In this document: one piece after another, positions 1 to 12,007 of the stretch | How the letters are laid out: each line of letters opens with the position of its first letter | Position numbering within the stretch: position 1 is the stretch's first letter | Source: Termitomyces sp. T153 | Taxonomy: Eukaryota; Basidiomycota; Agaricomycetes; Agaricales; Lyophyllaceae | Length of the DNA: 64,000 nt | Reading direction: 5' to 3' | Assembly: GCA_018296165.2 (NCBI GenBank) | Contig: JACKQL020000002.1 | Span: forward strand, 2,170,001 to 2,234,000 | The notes under the pieces: generated by a model | Database searches by the model: none | Seen by the model: the letters and a program-made list of their open reading frames with translations, nothing else | Told to the model about the DNA's origin: nothing | Translations under genes and position numbers: made by a program

Positions 1-1455
1 GGCTGGCGTAAGAGCACTCATCGTTGCACCCACTCGAGAGCTGGCCCATCAGATACATAATGAGTGTCTTAAGCTAGCACAAGGAAGAAAGTGGAGGATT
101 GTTCTATTTAGCAAAGCCACCGCAAGTACATTGGGTGATAAGATCATACGCGACAAAGTTGGTTCGTGATTCGAGTTGATTTCAGAAGTGTCAAATTAAG
201 AAGCTCCTTTAGATATCATTGTCAGCACGCCCCTTCGACTAGTCGCATCTCTTCAAACCGGGAAACTTGATCTTAACAAGTAGGCTATCTGCTATCAGGC
301 TTGTTTATCGCTTAGGGATTTTGTAGTGTTCGCCATCTAATTTTAGACGAAGCCGATCGCATGCTGGACTCCGAATTCTTTCCCCAAATTGAAGAGATTT
401 TGGCGTCTTGCACTCATCCAAACATCCAAAAGGCTGTTTTTAGTGCGACGCTACCTGCAAATGCCGAGAAAATTGCAATGGAAATGCTTCGGGACCCTAT
501 TCGCGTTGTTGTGGGTCTCAAGTCAGTCAATACTAATCTCTTCTATTATTCCTGCTTAGTTGTTCTATATTTCTTTCCAGAGATACACCACTTCCCCTCA
601 TCGCACAGTCGCTTACTTACGTTGCGGACGACCAGTCAAAATTACCCAGCCTGCTCACTTATCTGACCCAGCCATATAACCCGCCTGTTCTTATATTTAC
701 CTCGTCTCAGCCCCGCGCCACTTCGCTTGCGGAGGAGCTTGTCCTCAATAGCATACCTAATGTGGACTGTCTACACGCTGGATTGAGCAGAAAAGAACGA
801 GAGGAAGCGGTGAGCCGCATGCGCAAAGGAGAGAGCTGGGTGATGGTTAGTACCGAAGTCATGGCGCGCGGCATGGATTTCAAGGGTGTACGGGAAGTCA
901 TCAACTATGACTTTCCAACCAGTGTTCAGAGTTACGTACATCGCATTGGTGAGCCAGTGAAATTATCACGCAGGTATCATGGTTGAATCTCAAAAAACGA
1001 CGAACAGGGCGTACGGGTCGTGCGGGTCGAGAGGGTAAAGCTGTCACGTTTTTTACTGATGAGGATGGTCCCTACCTCAAAGCGTATGATTCTATCCGGA
1101 TTCATGCCTCTGCTGCTGACTCTATCTTGTAGGATTGCAAATGTGCTCCTTCAATCCGGTTCGCAAGTGCCGGAGTGGATTTTGAAACTACCTAAACCAT
1201 CGAAAATGAAAAGAAGATCAATGGGCAAGATCAAGCGTCCTGAGTTGGTCAATCCTGCTCGAAGGATTGGCCGCAGGGATGCAATTAAGAAAAGGTTTTT
1301 ATCACCTCATATCCGATGGAGATCTGGTTAACATTCGTTTCACTAGGGACATGATAGCGGGTTCCAAGAGACGAAAAGACAAAGCGGAAAAAGAGCCATC
1401 AAGGGAGAACATCGCCGGCAATACTAATGGCAGCGTGGATTTATCAATTGTTTGA
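1..1455 (+). CDS. ROK1: DEAD-box RNA helicase ROK1/DDX52, 5' end outside window
   Basis: Nucleolar ATP-dependent RNA helicase of the Rok1/DDX52 group, which acts in 18S rRNA processing in the small-subunit processome. The window opens inside the gene: APTRELA (motif Ia) is encoded near 25-50, the DEAD box as LDEADRMLD near 345-370, SAT (motif III) near 445, ARGMDF near 865 and HRIGRTGRAG, split by an intron, near 935-1030. The C-terminal stretch with [10 protein letters not shown], followed by a basic tail with GSKRRK, is characteristic of Rok1 rather than other DEAD proteins. Several introns of about 40-60 bp interrupt it. The last intron (about 1292-1347) leads to a final exon ending with TGA at 1453-1455. 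No frame damage is seen. The N-terminal domain and motif I lie upstream of the window. Confidence 0.9.
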
Positions 1456-1915
1456 CAAGCTATGTACTTTACTTACTTCATCCCATGTCACATGAATTTT
1501 TCAGAACTTTTTGAGTCTTGTCCTCTAGTTTTCTCCAACCGTACGTTGAACATGATTCATTATTTCCAGAGTGTCCGTGAAACATCACGTTATGATAATC
1601 GATTTGTTCTCTTGAAGTTAATGGGAGAGTGCTGTTATCTGTACCTAAGCACCCGCGTTTTAACAGCGATTACTCTTTGTTAATGAACAAGCGGCTTGTC
1701 ATTGTACAATCCCTTCATATCCAATATTAATACCCTGCTTTTACATACTTTCATCAAGGGGCGGGGGGGCTGGAAGGTTGAAGGTTTTTGGCCTCAAATA
1801 TAAATATATCTAACTCGTCGCTACGCGCTCGCCAACCACGACCTCGACGGTGAGAGTATCAGGTTCAAATTTGAGATGTTATCTCTGTTGATTTCCTGGG
1901 CCGCTACATAGAGCA
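1456..1915. other. intergenic, 3' side of ROK1
   Basis: No coding signal. AT-rich stretches and a short G run near 1760 are visible. Nothing else can be supported. Confidence 0.4.
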
Positions 1916-2990
1916 ATGGGACCGCAACAAACAGAACGAGTCGCTGATGTCACTGAAGCCAAAGTCTCCTGCTTTGGATGCTCAAGCTCTCATGTACCCT
2001 ACGAAGTCCTTCTCCTGTGAACCACGTTCTCATTCTCGTCACAGTCCTCTGGCCTCTCACCCTAAATCATTTATGCTTTCCGGTCTGATTGTTGGGCTGA
2101 AGAGAAGGTCGAGGAGTATCCAATAGAAGGCGATCATCGCGACATCGGTCGAATAGCAGACTATTGCTGGAAAAGCGAGGAAGAACGTGCTCGATACAGA
2201 CAACTCGCGATTAAGAGAAAGGAGTTATATTCACTCCAGCATCCAAGGCACAAATATGCTCCCTCTGTGAGAACAAACCGTAAGGTGAAAATTTAGGAAG
2301 ATCACCCAAAAGGAAGAAAAACGATACCGAAACCCCGCGTCCTTTGTCATGAAAGGTCTTTCTCATGCGAACCTCAGAGGGCAATGAAGTCATGGATAAG
2401 AAGCTCGTCAGGAAAGGCAGAGCCCTTCTCTACACTTCGCTCAAGTGAGGCCATGACTTGAGTATTCTTTCGTTGAAGAGGAAAAGTTCGAGCCGCCTTC
2501 TTCAAGTATGCGCGGGCCGTATTATTGAAACGAATGCACAAGCGGAAATTCATCCGAGCTGTCCAGTGATCACGAAAGAAGATGAGGTAAGGTCAATTAG
2601 CTACTAGCAGATTCGACAGACTCTTGTTCGCGATTTCCAGCTGTTTCCGAGCTATAGAGTCTCAGACTCACCGTTCGACTCCCCACAAGCAGGCACCTCA
2701 TATACCTTCCAGGGCTCTTATATGTGGCGCCCACGCTCAGATATGGGCGCGATTCAGCCTATCTCGTTAGTCAGGCAAGAACCTTCAAACCCATTCAACA
2801 CTGTGGGCAACGAGAAGCTTATGATCTCGTTTCAAGAATAACCTCATGGCGATCCTTCTCATTTGGATGCCTCTTCCACTGGGACGTTCGGCTATTGTAC
2901 GGACATGAGCGGAGGCTTTTAGGTTTAGCGATTCATTACTTATCACACTGCGATGTTTGTATGCCCACTTACAACACCATTCCTGAATGC
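1916..2990 (+). pseudogene. HMG-box transcription factor relic
   Basis: The core is 2078-2285. One frame there reads an HMG-box-like segment: FRSDCW, then a charged helix, DIGRIADYCWKSEEERARYR, and a HPRHKYAP end, which matches the usual helix 1 to helix 3 layout of fungal MATA-HMG proteins. The part that should precede it (near 2050-2077, PKSFML) is in another frame, so the box start appears frameshifted. Further downstream, short stretches resemble the tail of such proteins but are split by stops. I saw no introns that repair the frame. It most likely derives from an HMG-box gene of the kind that is multigene in Agaricomycetes. The outer limits are approximate, and calling it dead is inference. 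Confidence 0.5.
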
Positions 2991-3030
2991 ATGAGGACCG
3001 TAAGATATTTCCATACACGAGAATATGTCA

Positions 3031-5191
3031 TTATTTCGTCCGTGCCCGTTTGGAAAAGGGCTCAGCAGTTCCATCATCAGTCTGAATCTTACCCTCCTGT
3101 TGTTCATTGATCAGCCACACACGAGCCATTTCCTTCGTTGCCCCGGGATTGCCAAGTTGCCATTCTAATAATGCAGCCATTGTCTTGCCCATCCAGACTC
3201 CAGGCTTGGAAACCCCAAGGGCTCGAACAACTTCACGACCCTGTCATACAGCATCAGCCGGTAACATACGTCTACTTGGATCTAGCGCACATCAAGGATC
3301 GGCCTCGCTTCGACTGTGCAAGGTAAGTCCAGCTCTTCAATTTTGGTGATGAAGGTATTATAAGTTTCGACTACATTCGTGGCTGTCTCGACTAGTTACA
3401 CGAAGACTCAGAAATTGTCAGACAGGAAACATGAAATACTTACCATCTAAAGTGTCATTTTCTAGATCATAAAGTGGCACAAGTTCTTGTATCAATGAGA
3501 ACAGGAGCGAAGTAGCCCAGTGAGAGCCAGTATTTGGATTATGGACCACTTTTTCTCTTAACAAGAGCCCTGGCATATGGTTTTCTTCAGGAAATATGGT
3601 CAATCACGTAGAAGTAGGACAGACCAAGAGCCACCCTTTGAGACACATTTGGGAACCTTTCGGAAGTCAAAATGGGCTTTTGAAGAATTGCAGAAGAGGT
3701 AAAAAGCACAGGTACACCATCAAGAAAATGGTTCTGAGTTCCAAGTTTCAGAACATCCCGTATGATGTACTCGATGGCCGGTGGTGTTTTTTTCTTGTCT
3801 GGGTATGAAATTCCTTTATAGGGAGTTAAAACTGCAGCGAGATACATTCGGGCTCTACACGTTGGATCAGTTTCGATGGCAGAGAGATAGCTCGGGTGCA
3901 ATGGTGGTATTGGAAAAGTTCTATTTGCATGGAGCAGGTTATGGGTAATGAAAGCAGCAGTAAAAGCGACATCACGGGAAGCAGGAGGAGACGAGAAGGT
4001 TGCGAGTATGTGGGGCGGAATAACCGAAAAGATCGAGTCATACAGGGAAAGGTCTTTGATGAGCTGAATTGCACGAAGTGGATCGCGTCCTGTTCAATGT
4101 ACTTCAGATACAAACGACAGAGATATGCGGCGAGGGTCAAACCCTTCATCATTTTTGAGAGCTCCTCGCCTGCTCTTTCACGAGCCACCTTGGTCACTAG
4201 AGCGTGCTTGGAGGGGTAAGCACAGATATGGAGTAAACAGTCACTAAGGAATCCACCTGGATCACCGGATCCTTCGCTGCTTCTGCTATTTCGGGCACGA
4301 TGTCGAAGCCAAAACGACTAGCAAATCTGACACAACGTAGGACACGTAGCGGATCGTCTAAGAAAGTTTCTCTCGGTGGGAGTGGTGTACGAATCACCCC
4401 ATTCCTTAGATCTTCGAGTCCCTGCATGCCCGTGTTGACAAAAGACGACAGCAGCAACACGGGAGGCATACCTTTCCTGTGTGATCCTCTACCTCGCGGG
4501 TATGCACGTTATAGAACAAAGCATTTATAGTGGTATCTCTCCGTAATGCATCTTGCAGGGGAGTACCAAAGGTCTAGCAAAACTGATAATTCGTGACCGT
4601 CGGTGGCATGACCTGGAGCGTACATACCACTTCAGATGGAATACGACTGTCTTCAGCATATTCCTCGCTTCGAAGATTAACAAGATCAATGTCTAGGCCT
4701 AACAACCTGAAGGTCGCCGTCTCGAGATGTTTCGACTGGTCTGGATTTTGCGCGATTTTACTTATACTTCCAGTCTTGATGCCTTTCTTGAGAGCGAATT
4801 CGGATAGATGCTCGGCAAATGTGATGCCCATCATGTCACTCAGTGTGATGTCGATGTCATTACTGCTGGCGCCAAGCAGCTGTAGGAAATGATGGGTAAT
4901 ATGCCACCCAGATCGAAACCGGATAGGTATCCTACTGACCTTGTCTCTGACCCACCCACCTGCTATTCTGCAAGATGTCGTTATGCCTTTTTCCCCCCTC
5001 AAGGTCTTTGTACAGTCGTCCAAAAGCTGGCAGATCTGAGCTTCCTTGTCTGTCAACGTGATCTGCATCGCGGCCGGAATTGGAATTCGGCCGAGTGAGC
5101 CATGCTGGAGAGACATTGAGGTGTGATGTCTCGTATGAGTTGCGATAGGGAACAGGTCGCGAAGAAACAAAGTTGCTCTGCGAACCCACAT
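3031..5191 (-). CDS. CCA1: tRNA nucleotidyltransferase (CCA-adding enzyme)
   Basis: Adds CCA to tRNA 3' ends in nucleus/cytosol and mitochondria. Nine exons were resolved: 5191-4940, 4879-4628, 4573-4472, 4421-4257, 4206-4143, 4089-3625, 3569-3444, 3370-3291 and 3240-3031, giving 571 aa with all phases closing. Visible motifs: GGWVRDK (nucleotidyltransferase motif A), the catalytic DIDIT-like segment SNDIDITLS, RRDTTINALF, and DDPLRVLRCVRFASRFGF (motif D region with RxxR). Yeast Cca1 is of similar length (546 aa). Three candidate starts exist: M1 at 5191 precedes a basic, hydroxylated leader (MWVRRATLFLRDLF) typical of a mitochondrial presequence, while M26 (5116) and M42 (5068) would give leaderless forms. 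Alternative starts serving several compartments are known for yeast CCA1; their use here is inferred. Confidence 0.95.
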
Positions 5192-5401
5192 ATAATGGGA
5201 GTTGACGCTGACTCGGAGTTAGCGCTGACTGTCAGATATCACATGATGCATGATGTATGATGGACGCGACGCGTCGAAGTTTGTTTAGGATTTAGGCAGT
5301 GAAGAGAGGATACTCATATTAATGATACAAGGCAACTATACACATGACATGACATGACTATGTGACTTTATTGATTATAAGAACTCGGAGCTAGCCTTCT
5401 T

Positions 5402-6223
5402 CTAGTTCAACACATAGTTCAGCCAATACGCGATATCTTCGAGCTCAGAATCATTGATCGCATGTTCTAAGCCATGCAAGACACGTATCCGAAGTTTACA
5501 TGGGTGTATTCTTATACAATTCTGGAGAAAAGCAATTGCGTCTTGACCATAAGAAACTGGGACGTCTCGGTCAGCTGTGCCATGGCACCATAAAACTGAG
5601 AGACGAGAACATGCGCGCAACATCTATGAGATCGGGTAGTCAACGGAAAACCTGAAATCAGTAAAGAAATAACGGACATATCTTGCTGGAGGGGGGATCC
5701 AACCTGACAAACTGACAACACCTCCCAAGTGATGCAAAGTCGACAAGGCGACCATCATGCCTAATGCAATACCTTGGCCGAATCCTGCAAGGATAATGCG
5801 TCGCGAATCGATTCCAATATAAGCTTGAGACAAGATAATGTTTTCAATCACGCCAATGGATTCAACGACGCCACGCTCGTCGAATTCGTTGGGTCCAGGG
5901 GGAGTTCGTGTAACATCAAACCAGCTAGGCCGGCTATGTCCACAAAAATCCGTCTAGGCCTGAGTGGGAAGCTGATAGAAGAGATGAATCAGGTTTGGCA
6001 GAGAACTCACGCCTGGGGCAAAATCCATTGAACGAAAGGAAACCGGGACGCAAGAGCTTCAAGTATTACCATTCCCCAAGTTAGATTAGATTGGCCCAGA
6101 CCCTAATTCATCACGTGTGAGGCAGAAAGCAACGCAAAAATAGCTTGAACATACATGAATGAAGATGATTGTCGCAGTGTGGCGATGGTTTGCAGGAATG
6201 ACGACGCTCTGGCCCCCCTCCAT
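5402..6223 (-). CDS. acyl-protein thioesterase-like alpha/beta-hydrolase lacking the nucleophile serine
   Basis: Member of the acyl-protein thioesterase/carboxylesterase family (APT1-like). Exons 6223-6155, 6102-6011, 5933-5678 and 5623-5402 give 212 aa with closed phases. Visible family marks: VIPANHRHTATIIFIHGLG at the N-terminus, SWFDV, the Asp loop CHGTADRDVP and the His loop GLEHAI. The nucleophile elbow reads GFGQG instead of GFSQG: the codon at 5777-5779 is GGC (Gly106), one transition from AGC. The segment between WILPQA and SWFDV is also about ten residues shorter than in relatives, which depends on the acceptor chosen at 5934. Either a recently inactivated gene or a pseudoenzyme. 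The start was chosen because in-frame upstream sequence is closed and families begin at this distance from HGLG. It shares a divergent upstream region with VAC8. Confidence 0.8.
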
Positions 6224-6981
6224 CCACGAGATGTCTTGTGTGTCATTGCACTGCCATTGTGGTATTTAAATGACTAGACGAGAGCTTGTTCAGCGGAAAG
6301 AAGGGTGACTGATTGCAACACCTACCGCAGTAGGGATGTGAGCTTCAGGCTGTGGTTGCTGCGTTCCTGCTATAATCAGTGACTCGATATCACATTTTGT
6401 ACAGATAGCCACAGGCAATTATAGCTATCCGACATTGCTGGCAGAGACCCTGTCAGTACTAAGTTCAAGCAGGTCCTCAATTGACGAAAAACAACTTGGG
6501 CAGCGGAGAACACACAGGACACCTCGCCGTGCAAGGAGATGGTGGGAACATCACTGATCACAAATTCTTTCCATTCATTGAAGCTTCATCCCCGTAGGAC
6601 AAACCTACTCACTCATGCATGACTTGGCTTGGAGAATCCTTATTGCGACATCAGCAAGCCACATCTAACTCTGCGAGGAAATCTATAATACATTACTTCA
6701 CGCACACGCAATATCCGACTGATGACACCATACAACTGGCGCAAATATACACTTGCCTCAGGCTTACTTCGTATTCTAGAAGTTCGAGCTGGGGTTGGGT
6801 CGGCGGATACAGAATTCATTTTTCCACGTGATGACCATGTGCATATGTCTACTACGTTCCCACGATACTTAGAGCCTTTGAAGGTTCTCCTGTAATTTTG
6901 AAGTGGCTGCTCTACTCTCTCGCAGTGTCCTCGCCTGCTCAAGCATAGCCGCCTTTTTAACTTAGACTTCTGCTTGTAGCT
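6224..6981. promoter_or_regulatory. divergent intergenic region between thioesterase-like gene and VAC8
   Basis: 758 bp between two start codons on opposite strands. Promoters for both genes must lie here. No convincing coding potential and no specific motif that I can support. Confidence 0.4.
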
Positions 6982-9374
6982 ATGGGTAACGTATCTAGCT
7001 GCTGTGAAAATTGCTGTACGATCCTTCCCTCTATCAGGAGACATCTGTGGAAGCCTAACCATACAACATGAAACCAGTCCAGGGACACAAGTCGCAACCT
7101 TACGAGCCACTACTTCTGGAGAATGAGAGGGAGGCTGTGGCAGATCTCCTCCAATATCTTGAGAGTAGGTATATTATCGAAATTTCTATTCCTAGCCAAT
7201 TACAACTGTGACAGACCGCGCAACGACCAACTTCTTCACTGGCCCGCCACTAGCTTCCCTGACGACGCTCTCTTTCTCTGACAATGTCGACCTCCAACGA
7301 AGTGCGGCTCTGGCCTTTGCGGAAATCACTGAGAAGGAAGTTCGTCCGGTTGCTCGAGATACACTCGACCCAATCCTATTCTTATTGAGTAGCCACGACA
7401 CGGAGGTGCAGCGTGCAGCGAGTGCTGCGCTTGGAAACCTCGCTGTCAACAGTGAGTTCAACCGAAGGGGCCATTATAATGCTCAAGCGCTTCTTCGCCC
7501 TAAATAGCCGACAACAAGCTTCTCATCGTAAAACTCGGTGGTCTCGAGCCTCTGATCCGCCAGATGCTCAGCCCTAACGTTGAAGTACAATGCAATGCCG
7601 TAGGATGTGTAACGAATCTTGCCACTCATGGTGTGACTAATTCTGCATTTTTTGGTTTGTCTTGGCTAACAAACAGTCCAGACGACAACAAGACGAAGAT
7701 TGCCAAGTCAGGTGCACTGGTACCTCTTACACGCCTCGCCAGGTCGAAGGATATGCGTGTACAAAGGAATGCCACTGGCGCACTGCTTAATATGACCCAT
7801 TCTGGTAGGTCAGCTTGTTTCAGACTCCAGGCTCGCCTCGCTGATCCGTCACAGACGAGAACCGACAACAACTGGTCAATGCGGGTGCGATCCCTGTGCT
7901 AGTCAGTCTTCTCAACTCTCCAGATACCGACGTTCAGTACTATTGCACGACGGCTCTGAGCAATATTGCCGTGGATGGCATGTTTTCTATTCTCGTAATC
8001 AGTGTGGATGAAAGCTCATACTATCACAGGTACCAATAGGAAGAAACTTGCCCAGAGTGAACCGAAGCTAGTCGCAAGCCTTGTCGCGTTAATGGACAGC
8101 TCGAGCCTGAAGGTCCAATGTCAAGCGGCGTTGGCACTCCGTAACCTCGCTAGCGATGGTGAGTCACATTGATCCTTCAACCCATCGTGTTAAACATCAC
8201 GCGTAGAGAAATACCAACTTGAAATTGTCAAGGCTGATGGCTTAACGGCTCTCCTCAGACTGCTTCAATCAACTTATTTGCCACTTATTCTCTCTTCGGC
8301 GGCGTGTGTCCGCAATGTATCAATACACCCACAGAACGAATCACCGATCATTGATGCAGGCTTTCTACAACCTCTCATCAACCTCCTATCGTTCAAGGAC
8401 AACGAAGAGGTTCAATGTCATGCTATTTCAACACTACGCAATCTTGCTGCGAGCTCGGAGAAGAACAAGACTGCCATCGTCAAGGCTGGGGCCGTCCAAT
8501 CCATCAAAGAGCTTGTTTTGGAGGTACCCATGAACGTTCAAAGTGAAATGACTGCATGTGTGGCTGTGCTTGCCCTCAGTGGTATGACTCACACATGGGG
8601 CTATCCAGGACGCAACTGATATGCTCGTAATTAGACGACCTGAAGAGTCAGTTGCTGGAGCTGGGTATTTGCGAGGTTTTGATACCACTGACCAATTCGC
8701 CCAGTTCGGAGGTACAAGGTAACAGTGCCGCTGCGCTGGGTAACTTATCGTCCAAAGGTAGCCTTAGCTTACACATCATTGGTATGACAACTCAATTAGA
8801 TATCACAGATGGCAAGAGCGCAACGGACGACTACTCTGCCTTCAATGATGTGTGGGACAAACCGGAGGGGGGAATGCACAAATATCTCTACAGGTTCCTG
8901 ACTAGTCCCGATACGACATTTCAACACATCGCTGTGTGGACAATTGTCCAATTACTTGAGTCTGGAGGTCTGTCTGTTCGCGTTCTGAGGTTATGTGGTG
9001 CATCCGTTGACTGATTTCGTTTAGATCCTCAACTAATCAGCAGCATTCGTACTTCGACTCTACTGATACCCAATATCCGTGATCTTGCTGCATCCCGTAT
9101 ATCTACACCTTCATCCTCTGTTGGAACACCCCACTCACAGCACTCTCGTACGCATTCTGAACACGATACGGAAACTGGTGACGGTCAGGGCGAAATTCAA
9201 CTTCTTGGACGCAGAATTCTGGAGTTTGTTGATGGGGATGCCGAAGGCTTGGTCCCATCCAGTGTTGCTGCCTCTCACATCCAGCCTGGTTCATCAGTAG
9301 CAAGTTCGACCCGTGACCATGAGGAACTCAGACGAAGTGTTCGCGAGGCATTTGGACCAGGTTCTCATCGTTGA
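6982..9374 (+). CDS. VAC8: vacuolar armadillo-repeat protein Vac8
   Basis: Peripheral vacuole-membrane adaptor for vacuole inheritance, nucleus-vacuole junctions and autophagy. The N-terminus [11 protein letters not shown] offers Gly2 for myristoylation and Cys7, Cys8 and Cys11 for palmitoylation. A long run of ARM repeats follows (for example LAALGNLAV- and TNLATHDD-type segments), then a Ser-rich tail. Eleven exons were resolved: 6982-7015, 7078-7164, 7215-7451, 7508-7630, 7682-7804, 7855-7977, 8030-8158, 8207-8581, 8635-8757, 8809-8967 and 9025-9374; 620 aa, frame closes. All ten introns are in phase 1, and four exons are exactly 123 bp (41 codons, one ARM unit). The intron at 7978-8029 needs a GC donor. 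Length and order match fungal Vac8. Intact. Confidence 0.97.
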
Positions 9375-10188
9375 TGTGGCTGACCTCTCACCTTATCTTT
9401 ACGTGCACTGGCAAGATGTTACCTCAAGCTCTGTTGATATGGACAACTTTTCGTTTTAACCATTTTGGTTTTCATTGGCTGGTTTCGTTATCTCGCTATT
9501 AGGTTCTGTACTATCTTTCATTGTCTTTCACATTTTTATTATTCTATTTTCTTTTCTTATCCTCGATGTTTTCTATGGCGTATTTTCTTAATCCTGAACG
9601 TTCCGTACTTCTGTCGTTCACCTATTAGTCCTGGTCGTTCAGAGAGTAGACTAGCTTTTTCATGATCATGATACTTGTATGACAGATCCCATGTACTTCA
9701 CGTGGCCGATGCGTTTTGATTCTATGCCTCTTGAGAATACGTCGATACACTCCCCCCTGTTCGAGGTAATTTCAACCTTATTGTTCGATGGGAAAGTCGT
9801 TTTGGAAAGCTGGCCATCATTATTGCTCGCGATCGGCCCGGCGTATTCTGCGTTGCTCCGCGCACAATCCTCGTGTTCACGGCGAAACGGGGGGTGTGGC
9901 AATTTACGGATCGTCTTCTAGAGAAACTGTTTTCTGCGCCTGGTAGAGCCCCTGAACCTCACTCCCAACGGCCGGCCGGTATCCAGTTCTATTCATAAGT
10001 TTATCATCCACGAAACAATTCTTCCTTTTCTTCTCCCAGCTGCCTGTCATCTGTTGTTCTCCCCAATCATCAAGGCTTTGTCTTGCAATTTTTATTGACC
10101 GGCTGTGCCTCTGCTTTCCTCTTCTCATTACTGGAATTATTCTTGCTGCCCCTTCCCTTCCCGCCCGCCCACCCACCTCGTCTCATTC
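9375..10188. other. intergenic between VAC8 and GH16 gene
   Basis: T-rich 3' flank of VAC8 up to about 9660, then pyrimidine-rich sequence before the GH16 start, including CT-rich runs at 10140-10180, as is common just upstream of basidiomycete start codons. No supported gene. Confidence 0.4.
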
Positions 10189-11903
10189 ATGTTGGTTTTC
10201 AAGTCCTTTTCGGTGGGACTGATCTTCCTCATCTCTGATTTCCAACCGGCATCCGCCACGCTCGTACCGCGTGCCGTGCAAACAATCCACAAAGCCGCAA
10301 TCCGACACACCAGAAATCTCGCGCGCGACTTGCGCGTTGCCTTTGGCGGGATTCTTGCCACACAACCTTTGGATGACAGCCAGCACGTTGTATATTGCCG
10401 GCCGGGTCGACCTGGACTAGGGGGAAGTACAGGGAATGACACAAATGGTGTGTCGTCGTCCCGTGCTGGGCCAAGTTCAACCAAGAGCTCCTCGGGTGCT
10501 TCCCCGACTGGTACGGGGATGCCATCATTGCCGTCTTCTCCTTGGAAGCTTACAGAATCCCATGTGAGTAAATGGTAATTTTACGCTGCGGCGGTCGTTT
10601 GATTGACCAATGCTCTAGCTGGGAAATAATTTTTTTGACGGATGGAACTTCACTGTTGGTGGCGATCCAACCCATGGTATGGACTTTTCGGTTTCGATCG
10701 TTGTCTATGAAAGCTGAAATGAACCGCAGGGATCGTGCAGTATGTTGATGAAAACACTGGTGTACGTTTCGAGGTTGTGAGGTTCATGAATGTATCCTGA
10801 TTTGTTTTGTAGCGCTCCAATGGCCTTCTCGACGTCAATAGCAATGGAAACGCCATCATGCGGGTAGAGAATACCCCAAATGTTGATAACACTCGTCAGA
10901 GCATTCGTATCACGACACAGTCGTCGTTCAATGGAGGTTTGGTCGTTATGAGTGCGGTTCACATGCCCACTGGATGTGGTACATGGCCGTGAGTTATTGA
11001 TCTTTTACCTTGACAAAGTTATTTTTGACGTCTATCGTCCTTATGAGAGCTTTCTGGACAAACGGTCAGTGCTATGAGCCATTGAGAAACCTCTTCGTAC
11101 TTAAAGCTTAGGATAGGACCAAATTGGCCTGCTGGCGGTGAAATCGACATTGTCGAAGCTGTGCACGATTACACAAACAATCAGATGACGATCCACACGA
11201 ACACAGGCTGCACACTACCCACGGCAAATGCCCAAGCTCTCTCGATTTCAGGAACCGTCATTGGTGGGACTGACTGCGCAGCACTTACAACTGGGAATCA
11301 AGGCTGTGGTATCCGCGCCAACTCGAGTGTCTCTTTCGGTGCCGCATTCAACAATAACGGAGGCGGTACATATGCTAGTGAGTCAACTACGCCCAGCCCA
11401 ATTATCCTGTCTAAGCGCCGTTGTGACTATCAAGTGCAATGGGACACTACTGGTATCGCAGTCTACTTTTTTCCAAAGGGATCTGAGCCCGCCGATCTCA
11501 CTAACGAGACGCCTCTTCCGAATACTTGGGGCATCCCCATGGCCAGATGGCCTGCAAGTAATTGCAACCCTTTCCAGTTTTTCAACAATCATCATGCTAT
11601 CTTTGACACCACGCTCTGGTGAGCTTTCTCGCGAATTAAACGCCATGAGTAACGAGTTGAAAATCTTCTTGATTAGTGGCGACTGGGCCGGCAATGTGTG
11701 GACAGTTTCGGGAATTCCTGGACAGGAACAAAGCTGCGCAGAAAGAACAGGTGTCTCTACCTGCGAGGCGTTTGTAAGAGGAAATGGAGCTGCGATGGCG
11801 GAAGCCTGTAAGGATTTCTTTTTTTGTGTGGGTCGAGTGAGACTGAATGGCTTCCTCAGATTGGGAAGTTGAATATGTAAAGATATACCAAAACAAAGGA
11901 TAG
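10189..11903 (+). CDS. secreted GH16 endo-1,3(4)-beta-glucanase
   Basis: Glycoside hydrolase family 16 enzyme (laminarinase-like) cleaving beta-1,3/1,4-glucans in the wall or environment. Nine exons: 10189-10563, 10619-10676, 10730-10761, 10813-10988, 11048-11064, 11117-11377, 11435-11618, 11677-11807 and 11860-11903; 425 aa, frame closes. Residues 1-23 form a signal peptide (MLVFKSFSVGLIFLISDF, cut near PASA). A Ser/Thr/Gly-rich linker spans about 85-120, and the GH16 jelly-roll domain fills the remainder. The catalytic motif GEIDIVE is intact (Glu228, Asp230, Glu233). YWEVEYVKIYQ near the C-terminus is the usual last strand. The start was chosen because it gives a clean signal peptide; an in-frame ATG at 10105 would bury it. 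Confidence 0.93.
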
Positions 11904-12007
11904 ACGGGTTAGATACAAGACTGTAATGTATTGATAATTATGGACTACGTGGTTTGTGGACAGACTCGGGCTGAGTCACGTGTGTGCGGCGCTGACTGAG
12001 AAAACTT

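Noticed and set aside
6640..7110. 156-codon open frame on the minus strand over the VAC8 start
   Set aside because: Lies antisense to the VAC8 first exons and upstream region, with no family resemblance or splice support.
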